Origin: Gammaproteobacteria bacterium
Lineage (GTDB): Bacteria; Pseudomonadota; Gammaproteobacteria; Steroidobacterales; Rariloculaceae
Assembly: GCA_036381015.1 (NCBI GenBank)
Contig: DASVDR010000007.1
Coordinates: forward strand, 1-64,000
Direction: 5' to 3'
DNA length: 64,000 nucleotides
Positions within the stretch are counted from its first letter, which is position 1; each line of letters starts with the position of its first letter. Positions 16,596 through 24,989 of the stretch are shown piece after piece. The notes under the pieces are model-generated. The model made no database searches. It was not told the DNA's origin and was given only the letters and a program-made list of their open reading frames with translations. The translations under genes and the position numbers were made by a program.

Positions 16596-17969
16596 ATGAG
16601 TGAAGCGCAGGGCCCCGGCGCCCTCCTCGCCTGCCCCCGCTGCGACCGCACGCCGCTCGAGCCGCTCGAGCGCGGCTACCGCTGCGCGGGATGCAAGGTC
16701 GACTTCCCGCTGCTCGACGGCATCCCGTGGCTCTTCGCGGAGCCCGCGGCCGCCGTCGGCGAGTGGCGCGGGCGGCTGCATTTCGCGCTGCGCCGGCTCG
16801 ACCACGAGCAGGCCGGCGTCCGCCGCGCGCTGGAGCGGCCGGGGATCCGCGCGTCCACGCGCAAGCGTCTCGAGCGGCTGCGCGACGCCGTCGCCGGCCA
16901 GAGCGAGCGCCTGCGGCGACTGCTCGCGCCGCTCGACGTGGACGCACCGACGGCCGCGTACGAAACGTACCTCGCGCTGCGCACGCGGCCGCCGTCCGAT
17001 CAAGGCCTGCTCACGTACCAGGCGAACCTCCATCGCGACTGGGCCTGGGGCGACGACGAGAACCGCGCGTCGCTCGCGCTCGTTCGGACTGCGCTCGGTG
17101 CGACGGCCCCGGGAAAGACTCTCGTCCTCGGCGCGGGCGGCGGCCGGCTCGCGTACGACATTCACCAAACGCTCGCGCCGGACGTGACCTTCGCGCTCGA
17201 CTTCAATCCTCTGCTGCTGCTCGTCGCGGCGCGCGTCACGCGCGGGGAGACGGTCGAGCTCTACGAGTTTCCGCTCGCGCCGAAGGACGCGGAAGGCCAC
17301 GCGGTGCTGCGGCGTCTCGGCGTCGACGTGCCGGCGCGGGCAGGCTTCGAGCTCGTGCTGGCCGATGCGCACCGGCCGCCTTTCGCGAAGGGCGCGTTCG
17401 ACACGATCGTGACCCCTTGGCTCGTCGACATCCTGCCGGAGCCGCTCGATGATCTGGCCGCGCGCATCAACCATCTGCTCGCGGACGGCGGCCGATGGGT
17501 CAACTTCGGCTCGCTGAGCTTTCACGATGCCGACCCGGCGCTGCATTACCCGCTCGACGAATGCAGCGAGGTGCTCGTCGAGAACGGCTTCTCGGCGCCG
17601 GAGGCGCGCGAGGAGCGCATCCCGTACCTCGCCTCGCCGGCGAGCCGGCACGCGCGGAGCGAGGAGATCGTGGTGTGGCGCGCGGACAAGCAGCGGCGCG
17701 TGAAGCGGCCGCCGCGCCACGAAGCCCTGCCGGACTGGATCGTGCGCGGCAACGAGCCGGTGCCGTTGTCCGCGTCGTTCCGCTCGCAGATCACGGCGAC
17801 GCGGATCCACGCGTACATCATGTCGCTGATCGACGGAAAGCGATCGTTGAAGGACATCGCGCGCATCCTGGCCGAGCAACGGCTCATGACGGCGGATGAA
17901 GCCGAGCCCGCGTTACGCTCGTTTCTGATCAGAATGTACGAGGATGCGCGCCGGCAGCGGGCATACTAG
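16596..17969 (+). CDS. Zinc-ribbon / N2227-like methyltransferase / PqqD-like fusion
   Basis: A 457-residue cytosolic protein of three parts. Residues ~10-45 are a Trm112-like zinc ribbon ('CPRCDRTPLEPLERGYRCAGC'). Residues ~140-340 are an S-adenosylmethionine methyltransferase with motif I 'VLGAGGGRLAYDIH' and 'FALDFNPLLLLVA', resembling N2227/carnosine N-methyltransferase proteins. The last ~65 residues ('YIMSLIDGKRSLKDIARILAEQ') look like a PqqD-type peptide-carrier domain. PqqD domains deliver peptides to modifying enzymes, so methylation of a peptide or protein is a fair inference. No precursor peptide is evident nearby. ATG 16596 is chosen; a GTG at 16575 is the alternative. Confidence 0.7.
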   Translation: MSEAQGPGALLACPRCDRTPLEPLERGYRCAGCKVDFPLLDGIPWLFAEPAAAVGEWRGRLHFALRRLDHEQAGVRRALERPGIRASTRKRLERLRDAVAGQSERLRRLLAPLDVDAPTAAYETYLALRTRPPSDQGLLTYQANLHRDWAWGDDENRASLALVRTALGATAPGKTLVLGAGGGRLAYDIHQTLAPDVTFALDFNPLLLLVAARVTRGETVELYEFPLAPKDAEGHAVLRRLGVDVPARAGFELVLADAHRPPFAKGAFDTIVTPWLVDILPEPLDDLAARINHLLADGGRWVNFGSLSFHDADPALHYPLDECSEVLVENGFSAPEAREERIPYLASPASRHARSEEIVVWRADKQRRVKRPPRHEALPDWIVRGNEPVPLSASFRSQITATRIHAYIMSLIDGKRSLKDIARILAEQRLMTADEAEPALRSFLIRMYEDARRQRAY

Positions 17970-17976
17970 TGTATGC

Positions 17977-18100
17977 GTCCCGCAAATATCCATACATGAT
18001 GATTGCCGGGGCGCTCGCGGGCAGGGATGCCCGCGAGCGAGCCTACAGGGACGTATTCACGGCGGCCCCGGCAGGCATCATGTATGGGTATTTGCGGGAC
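17977..18100. repeat. Long inverted-repeat element, copy 2
   Basis: Arms 17977-18014 and 18062-18100 are reverse complements with few mismatches (GTCCCGCAAATATCCATACA ... and its partner). The centre pairs CGCTCGCGGGC with GCCCGCGAGCG and carries 'CAGGGACGTATTCACGGCG'. The whole 124 bases would fold into one long hairpin. It matches copy 1 in arm start, centre block and ending. It separates the methyltransferase from the SMR gene. Confidence 0.85.
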
Positions 18101-18135
18101 ACGATACTACTAGGACGCTGCCCGAGAACGAGCCC

Positions 18136-18462
18136 ATGGCCTGGATCATTCTGCTGCTCGCCGGACTTCTCGAAATCGCCTGGGCCATGGGCCTGAAGAT
18201 CAGCGACGGATTGACGCGTCCGTGGCCGGCGGCCGCGACCGTCGTCGCGATGATCGCCAGCATGGTGCTCCTCGGTCTCGCCGTGCGCACGCTGCCGATC
18301 GGCACCGCGTACGCCGTGTGGACCGGCATCGGCGCCGTCGGCACCGTCGTGCTCGGCATCGCGATGCTCGGCGAGCCGGCCACGCTTTCGAGGCTCGCCT
18401 GCATCGCGTTGATCGTCATCGGCATCGTCGGCCTGAGGCTCACGGAGCCCGGCGCGGGCTGA
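18136..18462 (+). CDS. SMR family exporter (SugE/Gdx-like)
   Basis: A 108-residue inner-membrane protein with four helices, the exact size of small multidrug resistance proteins. Helix 1 has the essential glutamate in 'LLAGLLEIAWAMGLKIS', followed by 'GLTRPWPAA', a pattern nearer to SugE/Gdx guanidinium exporters than to EmrE; 'GTAYAVWTGIGAVGTVVLGI' forms helix 3. SMR proteins work as antiparallel dimers driven by proton entry. No guanidine riboswitch is visible upstream; the preceding DNA is the inverted-repeat element. Confidence 0.9.
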   Translation: MAWIILLLAGLLEIAWAMGLKISDGLTRPWPAAATVVAMIASMVLLGLAVRTLPIGTAYAVWTGIGAVGTVVLGIAMLGEPATLSRLACIALIVIGIVGLRLTEPGAG

Positions 18463-18475
18463 AGAGCGCGCGGGT

Positions 18476-20830
18476 TCAGGATGCGGTCGCGGGCCGCCCT
18501 GCCGCGCCGAGCAGCGCGTTCAGCTCCGGGATGCAGGATCCACAGCGCGTGCCGGCGCCGAGCACGCGGCCGACTTCGGCCGCCGTCGTCAGCGATTGCG
18601 TACGGATCGCGTCGGCCAGCACGTCGTAGCCGATCGAGAAGCACGCGCAGACGAGGCCTCCTCGCGCCTTCGACCGGCCGGCCGGCTGGGCCGCGAGGAC
18701 TCTCGACCGCGCGGCCGCATCGACGTGGGCGACGCCGACGAGATCGACGATGACCTCGCGATCGATCGGCAGCGGGGCCGGCGCCACGTAAACGCACGCC
18801 TCGAGCCGCGTGCCGTCGAAGCGCGCTGCCCGATAACGCCCCGCCTTCGCGTCGGACAGCCTCACGTCCGCCGTGACCACGACGCGGGCGATCATCCGGC
18901 CGCGCTCGTTCACGACCTCGGCGAGATCGCCGGAAGCGAGACCGCGATGCTCGGCATCGATCGGGTGAACCTGCACGAATGGCTCCGCGTGATGGCCCGA
19001 CAGCCGGGCCGAGAGCCCGGTCCGCGTCATCGTATGCCAGTGATCCCGCACACGGCCCGTGTTGAGCGCGAACGGCGCGGCCGCGCTCGGTGCGTGCCGA
19101 GGCGGCCGCGGCAGGACCGGCACGAGCCGCGCCTTGCCGCTCGGCGTGAAGAACCGCCCGTCGGCGAACGGGCGAGCGCCGTCGGTCAGCCCGCGGCCGC
19201 CCGCCGGGCACGGCCAAGCAACCGGCTCGAGCGCGTCGTACTCGGCATCGTCGAGGGCCGCGAGGGCACCGATGTCGAATGCACGAGTCCCGGCGTTCTC
19301 GTACGCCGAGAGCCGCGCATGCTCGCGGAAGATCTCCGCGGGCGATCGATACGCAAAGGCGTCGCCGAACCCCATGCGCCGCGCGGCTTCGGCGACGATC
19401 CACCAGTCCGGCCGGCTCTCGCCGGCCGCCGGCGCGAACGCGCGCTGCCGCGAGAGTCGCCGCTCCGAGCTCGTCACGGTGCCGGACTTCTCGCCCCAGC
19501 CCGAGGCCGGCAGCAGCACGTCGGCGAGCGCCGCCGTGTCGGTGCCGCGCATGCAGTCGGATACGACGACGAGCTCGCAGCGCTCGAGCGCTTCGGCGAC
19601 TCGACCCGCGTCCGGCATGCTGACGACCGGGTTCGTCGCGATGATCCAAACGGCTTTGATCCGACCCCGGTGCATCGCGTCGAAAAGCTCGACGGCCGCG
19701 AGACCTGGCCGGCGCGCGACGTTCGTCGTGCCCCAGAAGCGCGCGAGCCGCGCGACGTTCTCCGGCGTGAAGTCCATGTGCGCCGCGAGCTGCGTCGCAA
19801 GCGCGCCGACCTCGCGGCCGCCCATCGCGTTCGGCTGACCGGTCAGCGAGAACGGCCCGGCACCACGCTTGCCGATCTTGCCGGTCGCGAGATGCGCGTT
19901 GATGATCGCGTTGACCTTGTCGGTGCCGCTCGAGCTCTGGTTCACGCCTTGCGAGAACAGCGTCAGCACGCGCTCGGTGCGGGAAAAGGCCCGGTAGAGC
20001 TCGGCGACGTCGGCCTCGGGCACGCCGCAGGCACGCGCGACCGCGTGAATCGACGGCGCGGTCGCGCGCGCTGCCCGAACCGCGGCGTCGGCGCCCTCGA
20101 CATGCGCATCGAGATGCGCGCGGTCGAGCGCGGCTTCGCCGCTCGCATGGCTCAACAGCCCGTTGAACAGCACGGCGTCCGTGCCCGGCCTGATCTGCAG
20201 CAGCAGATCCGCAATGTCGGCCGTCGCCGTCCGCCTCGGATCGACGACGACCACGCGCGCGTCCGGCCTTCGAGCCTTCGTCTCGCGGATGCGCTGAAAC
20301 AGCACCGGGTGGCACCACGCGGTATTCGAGCCGACGATCACGAAAAGATCCGCCGCCTCGATGTCATCGTACGCCACCGGCACGACGTCGGCGCCGAAGG
20401 CGCGCTTGTGGCCGGCCACGGCCGACGCCATGCAGAGGCGCGAATTCGTATCGATGTTCGCGCTGCCGATGAAGCCCTTCATCAGCTTGTTCGCGACGTA
20501 GTAGTCCTCCGTCAAGAGCTGACCTGACACGTAGAACGCCACGGCGTCGGGGCCGTGTTCAGCGATCGCTCGAGCGAAGCCGCGCGCGACGGCGTCGAGC
20601 GCCTGGTCCCAGCCGGTGCGCCTTCCGTCGACGATCGGGTGGAGCAGCCGTCCGTCGAGGCCGAGCGTCTCGCCGAGGGCGGCGCCTTTCGAGCCCAGAC
20701 GGCCGAAGCTCGACGGGTGCTCGGGATCGCCGGCGATCGCGAAGCTCCGCGGGCCGGCCGCTTCGTCCGCGCGCGCGACGATGCCGCATCCGACGCCGCA
20801 ATACGGGCACGTCGTGCGCACGCCGGTCAT
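18476..20830 (-). CDS. nasA: Assimilatory nitrate reductase catalytic subunit NasA
   Basis: A 784-residue molybdopterin oxidoreductase reducing nitrate to nitrite. Conserved parts: cysteines 8, 11 and 15 in 'TTCPYCGVGCGIV', 'MKGFIGSANIDTNSRLCMAS', 'NPVVSMPDAGRVAEAL', the molybdopterin dinucleotide-binding domain ('ALNTGRVRDHWHTMTRTG'), and a C-terminal BFD-like [2Fe-2S] domain ('VCACFSIGYDVL', 'GTRCGSCIPEL'). The fourth cysteine expected in 'GRLCSKGAALGE' is glycine here (residue 46, codon GGC), which should weaken or lose the [4Fe-4S] cluster. Its ATG overlaps the nirD stop (ATGA). Last gene of nirB-nirD-nasA. Confidence 0.93.
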   Translation of the reverse strand: MTGVRTTCPYCGVGCGIVARADEAAGPRSFAIAGDPEHPSSFGRLGSKGAALGETLGLDGRLLHPIVDGRRTGWDQALDAVARGFARAIAEHGPDAVAFYVSGQLLTEDYYVANKLMKGFIGSANIDTNSRLCMASAVAGHKRAFGADVVPVAYDDIEAADLFVIVGSNTAWCHPVLFQRIRETKARRPDARVVVVDPRRTATADIADLLLQIRPGTDAVLFNGLLSHASGEAALDRAHLDAHVEGADAAVRAARATAPSIHAVARACGVPEADVAELYRAFSRTERVLTLFSQGVNQSSSGTDKVNAIINAHLATGKIGKRGAGPFSLTGQPNAMGGREVGALATQLAAHMDFTPENVARLARFWGTTNVARRPGLAAVELFDAMHRGRIKAVWIIATNPVVSMPDAGRVAEALERCELVVVSDCMRGTDTAALADVLLPASGWGEKSGTVTSSERRLSRQRAFAPAAGESRPDWWIVAEAARRMGFGDAFAYRSPAEIFREHARLSAYENAGTRAFDIGALAALDDAEYDALEPVAWPCPAGGRGLTDGARPFADGRFFTPSGKARLVPVLPRPPRHAPSAAAPFALNTGRVRDHWHTMTRTGLSARLSGHHAEPFVQVHPIDAEHRGLASGDLAEVVNERGRMIARVVVTADVRLSDAKAGRYRAARFDGTRLEACVYVAPAPLPIDREVIVDLVGVAHVDAAARSRVLAAQPAGRSKARGGLVCACFSIGYDVLADAIRTQSLTTAAEVGRVLGAGTRCGSCIPELNALLGAAGRPATAS

Positions 20831-21162
20831 CGGCCGCGCCCGTCGAACGCCGCAGCGTCGATCGCTCGGACGAGGACGCGCCCGGCATGCACGCGCACCT
20901 CGAACGTCGCCGTCTCGCCTTCGTCCGGCTCCGATGCCTCGCCCGTCGCGAGATCGATGACCCAATCGTGTAACGGGCACGTCACGCAGCGGCCGTGCAC
21001 GAGGCCTTGCGACAACGGTCCGCCGCGGTGCGGGCAGCGATCGAGCAGCGCGTAGACGGCGTCGTCGGCGGTCCGAAAGAGCGCGATGTCGGCCTGCGTG
21101 GTGCGGAGCACCCGCGCGCCGCGCCGGGGAATCGAGTCGAGCGGCCCGGCATCGAGCCACAT
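20827..21162 (-). CDS. nirD: Nitrite reductase small subunit NirD
   Basis: An 111-residue Rieske-fold protein that pairs with NirB in reducing nitrite to ammonium in the cytoplasm. Unlike many proteobacterial NirD proteins, which lost the ligands, this one keeps both halves of the [2Fe-2S] site: C-x-H in 'RCPHRGGPLSQG' and C-x2-H in 'CVTCPLHDWVIDLATGE'. Start and stop overlap the neighbours (TGATG with nirB, ATGA with nasA), so the three are translated together. A generic Rieske ferredoxin is the alternative, but context makes NirD clear. Confidence 0.9.
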   Translation of the reverse strand: MWLDAGPLDSIPRRGARVLRTTQADIALFRTADDAVYALLDRCPHRGGPLSQGLVHGRCVTCPLHDWVIDLATGEASEPDEGETATFEVRVHAGRVLVRAIDAAAFDGRGR

Positions 21163-23687
21163 CACGCGGGCTCCGCCGCTCGCGCCGGCTCGAGCGGCAC
21201 GAACTCGTTGACGTCCTTGCCGGACGCGCGCTCGGCCCACGGATCGACCTGCGCATGCCGCTGCGCTTCGAGAAAGCGTCCGTGCAGCGCGCTGCGCGAC
21301 GCAGCGTCGTCGACGACTCGCTGCTTCACGTGCGACAGCCCGACGCGCTCGATCCATGCGGCCGTGCGCTCGAGATAGCGGCCCTCCTCGCGATAGAGCT
21401 GCAAGAACGCGCCGCAGTGCTCGAGCACCTGCTCCTCCGTCTCGACCTTGCAGAGGAAATCCGTCGCCCGGACCTTCATGCCGCCGTTGCCGCCGACGTG
21501 AAGCTCGTAGCCGGACTCGACGCACACGACGCCGAAGTCCTTGATCGTCGCCTCGGCACAGTTGCGCGGGCAGCCGGAGACGGCGAGCTTCACCTTGTGC
21601 GGATGCCACGAGCCCCAGGCGGCGCGCTCGAGGCGGATGCCGAGCGCAGTCGAATCCTGCGTGCCGAAGCGGCACCACTCCTTGCCGACGCAGGTCTTGA
21701 CGGTGCGCAATGCCTTGCCGTACGCGTGCCCGGACACGAAACCGGCGGCGTTCAAGTCGCGCCAGATCTTCGGCAAGTCCTCCTTGCGCACGCCGAGGAG
21801 GTCGAGGCGCTGCCCGCCGGTGACCTTGACCGTCGGCACGCGATACTTCTCGGCGATGTCCGCGATCGCGCGCAGCTCGTGCGGCGACGTGACGCCGCCC
21901 CAGATGCGCGGCACGACCGAGTAAGTGCCGTCGCGCTGAATGTTCGCGTGCGCGCGCTCGTTGATGAGCCTCGAGTGCCGATCGTCCTCGTACTCGCCGG
22001 GCCATGCGCAGAGCAGATAGAAGTTCAATGCGGGCCGGCACTTGTGACAGCCGTCGGGCATCTTCCACTCGAGGAAGCGCATCACGGCCGAAATCGTCTT
22101 CAGCCCGTACTCCGTGATCGCCTGGCGCACCTCCTCGTGCGTGTGCACGGTACACGCGCACATCGGCTTCTTCGCGGGCGGCACGGAGTAGTCGCCGCCG
22201 AGCGTGTTCGCAAGGAGTTGCTCGACGAGACCCGTGCACGACCCGCAGGAGGAGGAGGCCTTGGTGTGCTTGCGAACCTCGTCGAGCGTGAACAGCTTCT
22301 TCGCGGTAATCGCACGAACGATCTCGCCCTTGCAGACGCCGTTGCATCCGCAGATCTCGGCGCTGTCCGGGAGGGACGTCACCGCGTCCGCGCCGGCGGT
22401 GCCGGAGTCGCCGACATGCGCCTGGCCGAAGAGCAGGTTCTCGCGGAAGTCGGCGATCGGCGTAGCGTCGCGCATCAGCTTGAAGTACCACGCGCCGTCG
22501 ACGGTGTCGCCGTAGAGCACCGCGCCGCGAATGCGGTCGTCCTTGACGACGAGCTTCTTGTACACGCCGCGGCCCGCGTCGCGGAACGTGAGCTCCTCGG
22601 AGTCGGCGTCAGCGATGAAGTCGCCGGCGGAGAAGACGTCGACCCCGGTGACCTTGAGCTTCGTCGAGACCGCGGAACCGGAATAGCGGGCGATGCCGAG
22701 CTCCGCGAGATGATTCGCGACGACTTTCGCCTGCTCGAAGAGCGGCGCGACGAGACCATAACAAGCGCCGCGATGCTGCACGCACTCGCCGACCGCGTAG
22801 ATCGCGGGATCGAAGGTCTGCATCGTGTCGTCGACGAGCACGCCGCGGTCGCACGGAAGACCGCACGCGCGCGCGAGCGCGACGTTCGGACGAATGCCGA
22901 CGGCCATGACCACGAGGTCGGCCGCAAGCTCCTCGCCGCCCTCGAGGCGCACGGCTGCGACCCGCCCGGCGCGGCTTCCCGGACCGGGAAGGATCGCCGC
23001 GGCCCGCGCGGCCATCCGAAAGTTCAGGCCGCGCTCCTCGAGCGAGCGCCGCAGCAGATCGCCGGCAGGCGCGTCGAGCTGACGCTCCATCAGCGTTTCG
23101 CAAAGATGCACGACCGTGACGTCCATGCCCCGCTTCTGAAGGCCGTGCGCCGCCTCGAGGCCGAGCAAGCCGCCGCCGATCACGACGGCCCGGCGTCCCG
23201 GCGCCGCTGCCGCGGCCATTCGTTCGACGTCCCGGATGTCGCGGTACGTCACGACGCCGTCGAGCTCGCTGCCGGGTATCGGAAGCAGGATCGGAGTCGA
23301 GCCCGTGGCGAGAAGCAGCCGATCGTACGGCGCGCCCGACCCGTCGGCGGTCGAAACGCGTCTTCCCGCGCGGTCGATGCACACGACCTCGGCCCCGGCA
23401 CGCAGGGTGATGCCGCGCTCGGCGTACCACTCCGCGCGATTCAGCATGATGTCGTCGAACGTCTTCTCGCGCGCGAGCACGGGCGAGAGAAGAATCCGGT
23501 TGTAGTTGCCGTGCGGCTCGGCGCCGTAGACGGTGATGTCGTAGAGATTCGGCGCGAGCTCGAGCAGCTCCTCGATGGCCCGCACGCCGGCCATGCCGTT
23601 GCCGACGAGCACGAGCCGGCGCCTGGCACGGCGAGGCCGCATCCTTCCTGGCCGAGCAATCGCCGACGCGTCGAGAACCGGTTCCAT
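21162..23687 (-). CDS. nirB: NADH-dependent nitrite reductase large subunit NirB
   Basis: An 841-residue sirohaem enzyme reducing nitrite to ammonium. Domains in order: FAD/NAD(P)-binding rubredoxin-reductase-like region ('LVLVGNGMAGVRAIEELL', 'RRAVVIGGGLLGLEAAHGL'), a BFD-like [2Fe-2S] region ('ICGCNGVCKGEIVRAI', 'SSSCGSCTGLVEQL'), then the sulfite/nitrite reductase ferredoxin-like and sirohaem domains with the cluster ligands 'TCVGKEWCRFG' and 'SGCPRNCAEATIKD'. Length matches NirB. First gene of the operon; candidate sigma-54 promoter 83 bases upstream. Confidence 0.97.
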   Translation of the reverse strand: MEPVLDASAIARPGRMRPRRARRRLVLVGNGMAGVRAIEELLELAPNLYDITVYGAEPHGNYNRILLSPVLAREKTFDDIMLNRAEWYAERGITLRAGAEVVCIDRAGRRVSTADGSGAPYDRLLLATGSTPILLPIPGSELDGVVTYRDIRDVERMAAAAAPGRRAVVIGGGLLGLEAAHGLQKRGMDVTVVHLCETLMERQLDAPAGDLLRRSLEERGLNFRMAARAAAILPGPGSRAGRVAAVRLEGGEELAADLVVMAVGIRPNVALARACGLPCDRGVLVDDTMQTFDPAIYAVGECVQHRGACYGLVAPLFEQAKVVANHLAELGIARYSGSAVSTKLKVTGVDVFSAGDFIADADSEELTFRDAGRGVYKKLVVKDDRIRGAVLYGDTVDGAWYFKLMRDATPIADFRENLLFGQAHVGDSGTAGADAVTSLPDSAEICGCNGVCKGEIVRAITAKKLFTLDEVRKHTKASSSCGSCTGLVEQLLANTLGGDYSVPPAKKPMCACTVHTHEEVRQAITEYGLKTISAVMRFLEWKMPDGCHKCRPALNFYLLCAWPGEYEDDRHSRLINERAHANIQRDGTYSVVPRIWGGVTSPHELRAIADIAEKYRVPTVKVTGGQRLDLLGVRKEDLPKIWRDLNAAGFVSGHAYGKALRTVKTCVGKEWCRFGTQDSTALGIRLERAAWGSWHPHKVKLAVSGCPRNCAEATIKDFGVVCVESGYELHVGGNGGMKVRATDFLCKVETEEQVLEHCGAFLQLYREEGRYLERTAAWIERVGLSHVKQRVVDDAASRSALHGRFLEAQRHAQVDPWAERASGKDVNEFVPLEPARAAEPA

Positions 23688-23769
23688 TCGTCCTCACCTC
23701 TCCTTTCCTTTCGCGGCATTCGCAGCGGCCGTGTGGCCGGCGGCCGAGTCCAATCTCGCGAGCGCCTTT

Positions 23770-23785
23770 TACAAGCGTCGTGCCA
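23770..23785 (-). promoter_or_regulatory. Candidate sigma-54 promoter of nirB-nirD-nasA
   Basis: On the minus strand the element reads TGGCACGACGCTTGTA, against the consensus TGGCAC-N5-TTGCA; the -24 GG is exact and the -12 element has GT for GC. It lies 83 bases before the nirB ATG in a 371-base gene-free stretch (23688-24058) that also serves the divergent exported-protein gene. Sigma-54 control is common for nitrogen assimilation. Confidence 0.5.
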
Positions 23786-23914
23786 CGTCGCCGTGGAGGC
23801 GGGGGGCCGTGCGCAAGTCACTGAACCCAAGAAATTTTCTCCGGCCGAAAGGCCGAGCGGATCAAACGAGGACACCTGCCCCGCGCACCGGGAGAAGGCA
23901 GCGGCCTGCGGCGA

Positions 23915-23931
23915 GGCGCCGCCGCGGTGCA
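23915..23931 (-). promoter_or_regulatory. Possible NtrC-type activator site
   Basis: On the minus strand TGCACC-GCGGC-GGCGCC matches one full half of the NtrC dyad (TGCACC-N5-GGTGCA) and four of six bases of the other. It lies about 130 bases upstream of the candidate sigma-54 promoter, a typical enhancer distance. Chance in GC-rich DNA is possible. Confidence 0.3.
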
Positions 23932-24058
23932 GCGCACGGTGTGATGCGTCCCCGTGTTGCCGATCGGATCGAGAGCGTGCGTCGCACCGGCTCGCCGGAC
24001 TGTCGAAGCGCGCGCCGTCCGCGTAAGATCGCGGCATCCGTTTCCGCAGGATGACGCG

Positions 24059-24931
24059 ATGAAAACCATACGAACCGCCACCATCTGCCTCGCCGCCCTC
24101 GTCACCGGCGCGGCGCACGCCGCCTATTACTACGAAGCCGTGACGACCGTTGAAGGCGACGGCGTCGGCAGCCAAAGCTCGTCGGTTCGCGGATGGGTCG
24201 ACGGGGCGAACGCGCGCATCGAGTTCGTCACGGGCGATCCCACCGGTCTTTTCTCCGCAGGCAGCTACCTGTTGAGCAACGACGGAGGAGAGACGCTCTA
24301 TGTCGTCGACCCCGGCGCGAGAACGGTCGCGGAAGTCGACCTCGCGCAAATCTTCCGCTCCGTCGGTGCACTGACGGAGGCGACGGGCGGCGCGCTGAAG
24401 ATCGAGTTCAGCGACTTCACGACCGAGCAGCTCGGCCGGGAAGCGGGCGCGCCCATCGTCGGCCACGCCACCACGCGCTACCGCTTCAAGACCGGTTACA
24501 CGATGAGCGTCGGCGTGCTCGGCTTTTCCCGCGAGAGCCGCGCGGACACGGATCTCGAGATCAGCTGCACCGAAGAGATCGACGACGCCGGCTTCGCGGT
24601 GTGGCTGCGGCCGGATCGATTCCGCACGGGCGACGAGGACATCGATCGCCTGATCGCGCAGCAAGTCGCGATCCCGGGCTGCGTCACGCTGAGAAACCGG
24701 AGCGTCACGACGATGACGGCCGAAGGCGGACGCGCCTCGACGACGACCACGACGATGGAAGTGACGGCGCTACGCGAGGAGGCGCCCCCCGAGGCCGCGT
24801 TCGTGCTGCCGGCGGATTATGAAAGGACGTCGTTCTTCCCGGACCTCTCCGAGCTCGGCGCAACGCCGCCGCCCGAGGAAGCGAGCGGCGAGGGCCGGGG
24901 CTTTGGGCTGCGGGACCTGATCGGACGCTGA
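24059..24931 (+). CDS. Exported protein of unknown function
   Basis: A 290-residue protein with a clear signal peptide ('MKTIRTATICLAALVTGAAHA') and no transmembrane helix after it. The mature part is beta-rich ('YYYEAVTTVEGDGVGSQSSSVRGWVDGANARIEF', split into strands), with two cysteines (in 'EISCTEEI' and 'IPGCVTL') that could form a disulfide, and a proline/glutamate-rich tail. The pattern recalls DUF4412-like periplasmic proteins, but I cannot assign a family. It is transcribed away from nirB and faces the SIMPL gene convergently. Confidence 0.75.
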   Translation: MKTIRTATICLAALVTGAAHAAYYYEAVTTVEGDGVGSQSSSVRGWVDGANARIEFVTGDPTGLFSAGSYLLSNDGGETLYVVDPGARTVAEVDLAQIFRSVGALTEATGGALKIEFSDFTTEQLGREAGAPIVGHATTRYRFKTGYTMSVGVLGFSRESRADTDLEISCTEEIDDAGFAVWLRPDRFRTGDEDIDRLIAQQVAIPGCVTLRNRSVTTMTAEGGRASTTTTTMEVTALREEAPPEAAFVLPADYERTSFFPDLSELGATPPPEEASGEGRGFGLRDLIGR

Positions 24932-24989
24932 GCGCGGCCCGGCGCGCGGACGCGAGTCGAACTTCGTTGCCCGGAGAGAAGCTTACGGC

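Noticed and set aside
18101-18135. Guanidine riboswitch ahead of the SugE-like gene
   Set aside because: The upstream DNA is the long inverted repeat; no ykkC-type conserved ACGR and GGGA elements are present.
18476-20830. Formate dehydrogenase alpha subunit instead of NasA
   Set aside because: The C-terminal BFD-like domain, absence of a selenocysteine/cysteine active-site context and linkage with nirB-nirD indicate NasA.
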